Notes under the pieces: model-generated
What the model was told of the DNA's origin: nothing
The model's input: only the letters and a program-made list of their open reading frames with translations
Database searches by the model: none
Shown: positions 1-4,935 of the stretch, piece by piece
Numbering within the stretch: the stretch's first letter is position 1
Layout of the letters: every line of letters starts with the position of its first letter
Origin: Oscillospiraceae bacterium
Lineage (GTDB): Bacteria > Bacillota > Clostridia > Oscillospirales > Oscillospiraceae
Assembly: GCA_028691385.1 (NCBI GenBank)
Contig: JAQUZL010000106.1
Span: 1 to 6,236, forward strand
Direction of reading: 5' to 3'
Length of the DNA: 6,236 bases
Translations under genes and position numbers: made by a program

Positions 1-706
1 AACCAGCCAGCTCAACCCCCAGGAGTTTGTGGAGTTTTGGCGGCCGCTGCTGTCGCAGGGGCTTCCCATTGTCCACATCGCCCTCGGAAGCGGTGTTTCC
101 GGTACCTGGCACAACGGCGTCACCGCCAGCGAGATGCTCCGGGAGGAGTTTCCGGACGCGCAAATTTTCGTGATTGACTCCACGCTGTGCTCCACCGGCT
201 ATGGCATTTTGGCGCTGAAAGCTGCCGAGATGCGCGACGCGGGCGCCACCGCCGCGCAGTGCGCCGACTGGCTCGAGGCCCATAAAATCAACGTTCACGC
301 CTGGTACACCACCGATGATCTGCTCTATCTGCGGCGCAGCGGCCGGTGCAGCAAGGCCAGCGCCGTCATTGGCACGGCGCTGCACATCTGCCCTGTGCTC
401 AATCTGGATTCTGCGGGACATCTCATCGTGCAGGAGCGCGTGCGCGGCATGAAGCGCTCCATGAACCGGATGGCGGAAATCATTGCTGATCGCGCGGAAA
501 ACGCCGCCGCGCAAACGCTCTATATCAGCCACACCGACGCACTGGACAAGGCCAGGGAGTTTGGCGCACTGATGATGGAGAAGTGCCCATTTCAGAACAT
601 TTTTTATGGCAATATCGGCACGATTATCGGCGCAAACTGTGGCCCCGGCCTGTTCTCCGTGTTTTTCCTCGGGAAACCGCGCACCATGGACGGTTATGAC
701 GGCTAA
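1..706 (+). CDS. DegV family protein (fatty-acid-binding), 5' truncated by window edge
   Basis: The reading frame is open from base 2 through the left edge. The GTG at 29 is internal: the codons before it read TSQLNPQEF, the typical DegV TSQ-x-(S/N)P-x-EF segment, so roughly 50-60 N-terminal residues are missing. Numbered from that GTG, visible family features are GSGVSGT (about 21-27), the VIDS...STGYG segment (about 48-59), TTDDLLYLRRSGR (about 94-106), the ICPVLNLD strand (about 120-127) and a C-terminal IIGANCGPG loop followed by a hydrophobic FFLG strand. DegV/FakB proteins bind a fatty acid and present it to a FakA-type kinase for phospholipid synthesis; that role is inferred from family. 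One oddity is Asn203 in the GANCGPG loop, where many family members have His. The gene stops at TAA 704-706, 14 bp before a strong terminator, so it is the last gene of its transcript. Confidence 0.93.
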   Translation, partial: TSQLNPQEFVEFWRPLLSQGLPIVHIALGSGVSGTWHNGVTASEMLREEFPDAQIFVIDSTLCSTGYGILALKAAEMRDAGATAAQCADWLEAHKINVHAWYTTDDLLYLRRSGRCSKASAVIGTALHICPVLNLDSAGHLIVQERVRGMKRSMNRMAEIIADRAENAAAQTLYISHTDALDKAREFGALMMEKCPFQNIFYGNIGTIIGANCGPGLFSVFFLGKPRTMDGYDG

Positions 707-720
707 GTAAGATGCATTGG

Positions 721-758
721 AAAAAGCGGGACGGCATTTCGATGCCGTCCCGCTTTTT
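721..758 (+). terminator. Intrinsic terminator of the degV gene (bidirectional)
   Basis: There is a perfect 17-bp inverted repeat, 721-737 with 742-758, around a TTCG loop. Five A's open the left arm and five T's close the right arm, so it can terminate from either side. It begins 14 bp after the degV stop codon. Confidence 0.93.
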
Positions 759-804
759 GCCTGTCACTGCGCACTTGCCTATCATTCCGAGCGCCGCGAG
801 AAAG

Positions 805-846
805 CGTTCCCTGCACGCGCCCATTCTTTGGCGCGTGCAGGGAACG
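805..846. repeat. Perfect 17-bp inverted repeat, unexplained hairpin without U-tract
   Basis: Arms 805-821 and 830-846 are exactly complementary over 17 bp (about 12 of 17 are G/C) with an 8-base loop at 822-829. Neither flank has a T-run like those of the two neighbouring terminators; on the minus strand the arm is followed only by CTTTCTC. It sits alone between the two terminators of convergent genes. It could be a backup terminator, a palindromic repeat element, a protein-binding site or a transcript-end stabiliser. The sequence does not decide. Confidence 0.8.
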
Positions 847-884
847 TCAGCCGCCGCGCATGACAAAAGACATGCCGCGCGCAG

Positions 885-916
885 AAAAAGCAGCGGCCGA
901 ATGGCCGCTGCTTTTT
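885..916 (-). terminator. Intrinsic terminator of the minus-strand operon (bidirectional)
   Basis: A perfect 14-bp inverted repeat, 885-898 with 903-916, has the loop GAAT and A5/T5 at its ends. Read on the minus strand, it starts two bases after the TAG stop (918-920) of the membrane-protein gene and ends in five U's. It also faces any readthrough from degV. Confidence 0.92.
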
Positions 917-917
917 G

Positions 918-1394
918 CTAAAACAAGATCGTTCCCGCGCTGTAGGTGAGCAGCGCCACGATGATACCGGCGGCCACCACGCCCAGCGCGATGGCCGGAA
1001 ACGCTTTTTTGAGCCGCATGTCCAGCATCGCCGCCACCAGCGCGCCTGTCCATGCACCAGTGCCGGGCAAAGGAATGGCCACCAGCACAAACAGACCCCA
1101 AAACGCGTATTGCAGCACCACGTCGGACTTTTTCGCCGCCCGCGCCTCGAGCTTTGCAACAAGCCCCCCAATACGGGGGATGCGTCTGCGCATCCACGCC
1201 AATATTTTGCGGATAAATATGATGATAAACGGCACGGGAATCAGATTTCCCACAATTGCCACCGCGATCGCCGTGCCCAGCGGCAGTCCGTGCGCCGTGG
1301 CGATGGGAATTGCGCCGCGCAGCTCCACGACTGGCGCCATGGCAATGAGAAGGGTCATCACCAGTTTTCCAAGCAAACTATTCCAAAGATTCAA
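918..1394 (-). CDS. Small multidrug-export family membrane protein (PF06695/COG2426-type)
   Basis: This is a 158-residue hydrophobic protein of typical length for the family. The family hallmarks are visible: V-E-L-R-G-A-I-P at 23-30 near the end of the first membrane segment, and IPLPGTGAWTG at 107-117 between hydrophobic stretches. Membrane segments lie at about 11-33, 38-63, 94-122 and 131-157, with a basic cytoplasmic-type stretch at 62-90. The family name implies small-molecule export, but substrates are not well established; the PGTG loop recalls the re-entrant loops of DedA-like transporters, which is my inference. The start is a TTG (1392-1394) chosen because GGAGG lies 8 bases upstream (complement of 1403-1407); the next ATG (1356-1358) has a poorer site. 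It follows the cysteine-rich gene by 52 bp with no terminator between them, so they are probably co-transcribed. Confidence 0.9.
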   Translation of the reverse strand: MNLWNSLLGKLVMTLLIAMAPVVELRGAIPIATAHGLPLGTAIAVAIVGNLIPVPFIIIFIRKILAWMRRRIPRIGGLVAKLEARAAKKSDVVLQYAFWGLFVLVAIPLPGTGAWTGALVAAMLDMRLKKAFPAIALGVVAAGIIVALLTYSAGTILF

Positions 1395-1446
1395 AGCACG
1401 TTCCTCCGCTGCGTGTCAAACGCGTGGCGCAGCCGGCCCCGTCCCA

Positions 1447-1860
1447 TCAGGCCTTGGGGGCAAAACCAAGCATTGCGGCATATTCCTCAAATGCATCTGC
1501 GGCCAGCTCCACCGTTTTCAGGCACCGATCGGTATCGTTTCGATAGCGCAGCTTGAGGTCATAGCACATGGTGCTGCCCAGCTTTTTGATAAATGCGTCC
1601 ACAAATGCCTTGCACGCTTCGTCAAACCCCTCGGTGGTATGGGCGCGATCCGTGACCAGCATCCGGCTCAGCGCCGCCATGCAGCCGCACAGCGCGCCGC
1701 AGGCGTGCCCCGCGTGCAGTCCGCCGCCAAAGCCGCCCATCAGCCTCACCTCCGCGGGCGTCAGACCCAGGTCATAATAGCAATTGATGGCGTGGAGCAT
1801 GGTTTCGGCGCAGTTATAATTCTGATTGATGAAATAATCCTTTGCAATCTCCCGCAGCAT
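1447..1860 (-). CDS. C_GCAxxG_C_C family cysteine-rich putative redox protein
   Basis: This 137-residue protein matches the C_GCAxxG_C_C family in length (about 140) and motif order: N-C-A-E at 16-19, C-G-A-L-C-G at 54-59, M-C-Y-D at 98-101 and R-C-L-K at 112-115. Cys17, 54, 99 and 113 correspond to the four conserved family cysteines. Four further cysteines (27, 58, 60, 83) give eight in total, and CGALCGC is unusually cysteine-dense. The protein is soluble, with a glycine-rich GGFGGGLHAGH stretch (43-52) before the motif. Family members are regarded as redox-active and often sit beside transporter genes, which fits the membrane protein downstream; the actual reaction is unknown. An ATG 11 codons upstream (1891-1893) is rejected as start: it lies at the predicted transcription start and has no ribosome site, whereas AAGGGG (complement of 1869-1874) lies 8 bases before the chosen ATG. 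Confidence 0.9.
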   Translation of the reverse strand: MLREIAKDYFINQNYNCAETMLHAINCYYDLGLTPAEVRLMGGFGGGLHAGHACGALCGCMAALSRMLVTDRAHTTEGFDEACKAFVDAFIKKLGSTMCYDLKLRYRNDTDRCLKTVELAADAFEEYAAMLGFAPKA

Positions 1861-1895
1861 TTCTATTTCCCCTTTCCGATAATCGGCATACATGG

Positions 1896-1924
1896 ATTGT
1901 ACCGCACCGGCGAGCGGTTGTCAA
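1896..1924 (-). promoter_or_regulatory. SigA-type promoter of the redox-protein/membrane-protein operon
   Basis: On the minus strand, TTGACA (complement of 1919-1924) is followed after exactly 17 bp by TACAAT (complement of 1896-1901). That is a perfect -35 and a 5/6 -10. Transcription should begin near 1888-1890, giving a leader of about 30 bases before the ATG at 1860. Confidence 0.88.
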
Positions 1925-1934
1925 TTCTTCCCGC

Positions 1935-1962
1935 CCCCCGGCATAGGATGCCTGCAAGGGGG
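1935..1962 (+). promoter_or_regulatory. Hairpin that can mask the superoxide dismutase Shine-Dalgarno
   Basis: CCCCC (1935-1939) can pair with GGGGG (1958-1962), and GGCAT (1940-1944) pairs with ATGCC (1948-1952) over an AGG loop, leaving TGCAA (1953-1957) as a bulge. The GGGGG is the core of the only ribosome site (AAGGGGG, 1956-1962) for the SOD start at 1972. The pairing is read directly from sequence; regulation through it is inference. No convincing plus-strand promoter was found between 1800 and 1935, so whether the transcript includes the left arm is unknown. Confidence 0.5.
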
Positions 1963-1971
1963 ATTGTAACG

Positions 1972-2634
1972 ATGGAGCATTATCCGTTTATGAACACACC
2001 GCTCGCCTATGCCTACGACGCGCTCGAGCCGTATATCGACGCCCAAACCATGGTTCTGCACCACGACCGGCACCTGCAAACCTATGTGGATAACCTGAAT
2101 GCCGCCCTGCAGCCCTATCCGTGGCTGCAAACGCTCTCGCTGCAGCAGCTGCTGCGCGCATCGACCCATCTGCCCATGACCATCGCCACGCCCGTTGCCC
2201 GCAACGCCGGTGGGGTCTACAACCACCGACTGTATTTTGACGGCCTTACGCCCGAAAGCGCGCCGCTGCCGGACGGCGCGCTTTCCTCGGCCATCGTCCG
2301 CCGCTTTGGCAGCATTTCGCAGTTTCGCGAGCAGCTCACCCAAGCCGCCGCCGGCGTGTTCGGTTCGGGCTATGCCTGGCTCTGCGCCGATCGCCGCGGG
2401 ACGCTCAGCATTGTCACCACCGCCAATCAGGAAACGCCGCAGGGGCTGTGCCTGTGCCCGATTTTGAATTTGGACGTGTGGGAGCACGCCTACTATCTCA
2501 AGCACTTCAACAAGCGCGCGGACTATCTGACCGACTGGTTTCACGTGGTGAACTGGCCTGCCGCCGAAGCGCGCTATCTCCAGTGCAAAGAGCAGTCCGC
2601 CGATTCTTATTTTGAAAACCATGAAAATTTTTGA
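1972..2634 (+). CDS. Superoxide dismutase, Fe/Mn family (Mn-type signatures)
   Basis: This cytosolic-type enzyme of 220 residues, with no signal peptide, converts superoxide to oxygen and hydrogen peroxide. All four metal ligands are present: His30 (in VLHHDRH), His85 (in GGVYNH), and Asp168 and His172 (in DVWEHAYY). The second-sphere His34 and Tyr38 are also present. Gly80-Gly81 before the NH motif, together with Gln153 in TTANQETP, is the Mn-type arrangement, in which the active-site Gln comes from the C-terminal domain; Fe-type enzymes carry it near the second His. GSGYAWL (131-137) has Tyr134 where Trp is usual. Four cysteines (138, 160, 162, 205) are more than most members carry. ATG 1972 is chosen because the protein aligns from there and AAGGGGG lies 9 bases upstream; the frame stays open far upstream but that part is antisense to other genes. 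No clear terminator follows, so readthrough into the next leader is possible. Confidence 0.94.
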   Translation: MEHYPFMNTPLAYAYDALEPYIDAQTMVLHHDRHLQTYVDNLNAALQPYPWLQTLSLQQLLRASTHLPMTIATPVARNAGGVYNHRLYFDGLTPESAPLPDGALSSAIVRRFGSISQFREQLTQAAAGVFGSGYAWLCADRRGTLSIVTTANQETPQGLCLCPILNLDVWEHAYYLKHFNKRADYLTDWFHVVNWPAAEARYLQCKEQSADSYFENHENF

Positions 2635-2639
2635 AGTAC

Positions 2640-2668
2640 TTGATTTTTTTATTTCCATGTGCTATATA
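2640..2668 (+). promoter_or_regulatory. SigA-type promoter for the T-box/trpB transcript
   Basis: TTGATT (2640-2645) and TATATA (2663-2668) are separated by 17 bp, with a TGn extended -10 at 2660-2662. It starts only six bases after the SOD stop codon. Transcription would begin near 2675, just before the first conserved T-box bases. Confidence 0.75.
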
Positions 2669-2871
2669 AAAAGAAACCGTTGACGAAGGGTGAGTAGTTT
2701 CCGATTTCTGACAGTGAAGAGAGCCGCAGGCGGTGGGATTGCGGCATGTCATCCGGGGATGAATGGCCTTCTGAGGGCAAGCCGAATCAAGTAGGTGCGC
2801 CGGAGTGACACTCCGTCATCAAAGTCAGCGTATGTCAGTACGCGATAAGCGGGCGCAAATTGCGTCAAGCC

Positions 2872-2906
2872 GGGTGGCACCGCAGAGGATTATTCGCCTC
2901 TGTCCC
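2872..2906 (+). promoter_or_regulatory. T-box antiterminator
   Basis: GGG (2872-2874) pairs with CCC (2904-2906). The 7-base bulge TGGCACC (2875-2881) is left to bind the tRNA acceptor end, and GCAGAGG (2882-2888) pairs with CCTCTGT (2897-2903). This is the standard two-helix antiterminator. Its 3' strand is the same sequence as the terminator's 5' arm, so the two structures exclude each other. Confidence 0.9.
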
Positions 2907-2936
2907 AGCATTTGTTGGGACAGGGGCGTCTTTTTA
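2895..2936 (+). terminator. T-box leader terminator (conditional)
   Basis: Arms 2895-2909 and 2914-2928 form 15 bp with two G-U pairs around an ATTT loop, followed by TCTTTTT. It forms when no uncharged tRNA stabilises the antiterminator, cutting transcription 36 bp before trpB. Confidence 0.92.
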
Positions 2937-2971
2937 TACCCTGACCCAAACACGGAAAGGAGTCATAAACA

Positions 2972-4339
2972 ATGGAAATCCCCTACAAAATTTATCTGAC
3001 AGAAGAAGAGATGCCCAAAGCATGGTACAATGTGCGCGCGGACATGAAAACAAAGCCCGCGCCGCTGCTGAACCCCGGCACGCTCCAGCCCATGGGCTTC
3101 GACGATCTGCGCCCGGTGTTCTGCGATGAACTGATTCGGCAGGAGCTGGATGATACCACGGCAAACATCCCCATCCCGGCGGAAATTCGCGACTTCTATA
3201 AGATGTACCGCCCGTCGCCTCTGGTGCGCGCCTACTGTCTGGAAAAGGCGCTGGGTACGCCCGCCAAAATCTACTATAAATTCGAGGGCAACAACACCAG
3301 CGGCTCTCACAAGCTGAACTCCGCCATCGCGCAGGCCTATTATGCCAAGCAGCAGGGTCTTGCGGGCGTCACCACCGAAACCGGCGCCGGTCAGTGGGGC
3401 ACTGCGCTCAGCATGGCGTGCGCCTATCTCGGCATCGACTGCAAGGTGTTCATGGTCAAGGTATCCTATGAGCAGAAGCCCTTCCGCCGCGAGGTCATGC
3501 GCACCTATGGCGCATCGGTCACGCCGTCGCCGTCGGACACCACTGCGGTTGGCCGGGCAATGCTTGCGCGGTTCCCCGGCACTACCGGCAGCCTGGGCTG
3601 CGCCATCAGCGAGGCTGTGGAAGCCGCCGGCGCATCCGGCGGCACATACCGCTACGTACTGGGCAGCGTGCTCAATCAGGTGCTGCTGCACCAGTCCGTC
3701 ATTGGCCTTGAGAGCAAGCTCGCGCTGGACAAATACGGCGTAAAGCCGGACATCATCATCGGCTGCGCCGGCGGCGGCTCCAATCTCGGCGGCCTGATCT
3801 CGCCGTTTATGGGCGAGCAGCTTCGCGGCGAAGCAAACTACCGATTCATCGCCGTGGAGCCTGCCTCCTGCCCCAGCTTCACCCGCGGCAAATTTGCCTA
3901 TGACTTCTGCGACACCGGCATGATTTGCCCGCTGGCCAAAATGTACACCCTTGGCAGCAGCTTCATTCCGTCAGCCAACCATGCGGGCGGCCTGCGGTTT
4001 CACGGCATGAGCCCGATTCTGTCGGAGCTGTACCACGAGGGACTGATGGAAGCGCGCGCCGTGGAGCAGACCAGCGTGTTCCGCGCAGCCGAGCAATTCG
4101 CCCGCACCGAGGGCATTTTGCCCGCACCGGAGAGCAGCCACGCCATCCGCGCGGCCATCGACGAGGCGCTGCTATGCAAGCAGACCGGCGAGGAAAAGAC
4201 GATTCTGTTCGGCCTGACCGGCACCGGCTATTTTGACATGGTGGCCTATGAGAAGTTCCACGACGGCAAAATGCAGGATTACATCCCCACCGATGACGAC
4301 CTAAGCGCCGCGCTTTCCCAGCTGCCCAAGCAGCCGTAA
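2972..4339 (+). CDS. trpB: Tryptophan synthase beta chain, TrpB2-type (TrpB-like, PLP enzyme)
   Basis: This enzyme of 455 residues makes tryptophan from indole and serine using pyridoxal phosphate. The catalytic Lys is Lys114 in SGSHKLN (110-116). Glu136 in TTETGAGQWG (134-143) is the catalytic Glu, and GGGSN (267-271) binds the PLP phosphate. The longer N-terminus (KIYLTEEEMPKAWYN, RPSPLVRA at 80-87), GQWG rather than GQHG, VKVSYEQKP (162-170) and HAGGLRFHGM near 340 identify the TrpB2 branch. That branch is longer than the about 400-residue TrpB1 and commonly lacks a TrpA partner. ATG 2972 has AAAGGAG 9 bases upstream. It lies 36 bp after the Trp T-box terminator, which ties expression to tRNA-Trp starvation. 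No trpA or other trp gene is adjacent: a terminator follows the stop, and a convergent unrelated gene comes next. Indole salvage is inferred; a serine deaminase activity is an alternative. Confidence 0.96.
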   Translation: MEIPYKIYLTEEEMPKAWYNVRADMKTKPAPLLNPGTLQPMGFDDLRPVFCDELIRQELDDTTANIPIPAEIRDFYKMYRPSPLVRAYCLEKALGTPAKIYYKFEGNNTSGSHKLNSAIAQAYYAKQQGLAGVTTETGAGQWGTALSMACAYLGIDCKVFMVKVSYEQKPFRREVMRTYGASVTPSPSDTTAVGRAMLARFPGTTGSLGCAISEAVEAAGASGGTYRYVLGSVLNQVLLHQSVIGLESKLALDKYGVKPDIIIGCAGGGSNLGGLISPFMGEQLRGEANYRFIAVEPASCPSFTRGKFAYDFCDTGMICPLAKMYTLGSSFIPSANHAGGLRFHGMSPILSELYHEGLMEARAVEQTSVFRAAEQFARTEGILPAPESSHAIRAAIDEALLCKQTGEEKTILFGLTGTGYFDMVAYEKFHDGKMQDYIPTDDDLSAALSQLPKQP

Positions 4340-4343
4340 CAGC

Positions 4344-4380
4344 AAACGTCCCGGGAACTGCGGTTCCCGGGACGTTTTTT
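4344..4380 (+). terminator. Intrinsic terminator of trpB
   Basis: A perfect 15-bp inverted repeat, 4344-4358 with 4363-4377, has a TGCG loop and a run of six T's ending at 4380. It starts five bases after the trpB stop. On the minus strand it offers only a short T-run, so it may be a weaker terminator for the facing operon that ends at 4395. Confidence 0.94.
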
Positions 4381-4394
4381 GTTGCACGCCGGCA

Positions 4395-4916
4395 CTATGA
4401 ACGCTGCAGTTCTTCTTTTCGCGGGCTGGTCCACTCAATGAGCGTGTCCACAATCATTTCCACGCCGAGGATCACAATGTGCACGCCGATCTTCCCAAAG
4501 GGGTCGAAAATCAGCAGCATGGAAAGTGCCGCAGAGAGGATGCATTTCATCAGCTCCGGCGCGTATTTCTCCTTTTGATACATATAATATAGCGCTTCAT
4601 TGAGGAAATTGGACGCCTTACGCAGACCCGCCAGTCCCCAAAACACACCCACCACAAACAGTGCATTTTGCTGCTTGACCAGCACGCCGACGCCAACAGC
4701 CATCATGACAATCGCACGCTCCATGCCAACCTGTTCCAGGCTGGCATAATCCTTGTTCCGAATGCCCTCGATGAGCCGCAGGCAGCCACTGGCCAGCAAA
4801 ATCAGGCCGCAAATGGTGGGCAGCAACCGATAGATATGCGATGCAAATGCAATGCAGATCACGCCGTTGCCGATGGCCAGCACCGCGCGCGCCTGCCGCA
4901 GCCGTTTTCGTTTCAT
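4395..4916 (-). CDS. DUF308/HdeD-like small integral membrane protein
   Basis: This 173-residue membrane protein has about six hydrophobic segments, at roughly 9-26, 31-51, 64-81, 84-102, 121-138 and 142-160. It has a strongly basic N-terminus (MKRKRLRQAR) and a charged tail (SPRKEELQRS). The paired-helix layout with small residues (G-L-I-L-L-A-S-G, V-F-W-G-L-A-G-L) resembles the DUF308 short repeats of HdeD-like proteins; this is a resemblance by eye. Molecular function is unknown. ATG 4914-4916 is chosen because AAAGGAG lies just upstream in the 19-bp gap after the ROK kinase gene; a 47-residue upstream extension of the open frame overlaps the kinase gene out of frame and is not protein-like. 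The tight spacing indicates translation from the same transcript as the kinase. The role alongside a sugar kinase is not obvious. Confidence 0.8.
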   Translation of the reverse strand: MKRKRLRQARAVLAIGNGVICIAFASHIYRLLPTICGLILLASGCLRLIEGIRNKDYASLEQVGMERAIVMMAVGVGVLVKQQNALFVVGVFWGLAGLRKASNFLNEALYYMYQKEKYAPELMKCILSAALSMLLIFDPFGKIGVHIVILGVEMIVDTLIEWTSPRKEELQRS

Positions 4917-4935
4917 CTGTCCGCTCCTTTCCGTG

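Larger units (their letters stand above)
2675..2936 (+). ncRNA. Tryptophan-type T-box leader (tRNA-Trp-sensing riboswitch)
   Basis: This cis-acting leader reads the charging state of a tRNA and controls transcription of trpB. Stem I can be drawn fully. The base helix is GAAGG (2685-2689) with CCTTC (2767-2771). AGTA (2693-2696) faces the specifier loop, and TTTCC (2698-2702) pairs with GGGGA (2755-2759). TGACA (2709-2713) pairs with TGTCA (2747-2751), followed by the conserved GAAGAGA bulge and an apical helix GCCGCA/TGCGGC (2723-2728, 2740-2745). The codon in the specifier loop is TGG (2764-2766), tryptophan. A stem III-like hairpin, CGGAGT/ACTCCG (2801-2815), follows the usual GTAGG, and a further hairpin lies at 2828-2843. 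The T-box proper is TGGCACCGC (2875-2883); its C after TGG would pair with discriminator G, as in bacterial tRNA-Trp. Uncharged tRNA-Trp should favour readthrough. Confidence 0.95.

Noticed and set aside
712..921. 69-residue plus-strand open frame in the convergent intergenic region
   Set aside because: It runs through all three hairpins and two terminators, has no ribosome site and no family resemblance.
1918..1949. Plus-strand promoter TTGTCA with CATAGG/TAGGAT for SOD
   Set aside because: Spacing is 18-20 bp with a poor -10, and the -35 is mainly the reverse of the opposing TTGACA; not strong enough to call.
946..1971. Long plus-strand open frame extending SOD upstream to 562 residues
   Set aside because: It lies antisense to two well-supported minus-strand genes, has low-complexity shadow composition, and SOD homology with its own ribosome site begins at 1972.
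2734..2736. TGG in the Stem I apical loop as the T-box specifier
   Set aside because: This is part of the conserved distal GGTGG-type loop; the true specifier lies opposite AGTA at 2764-2766.
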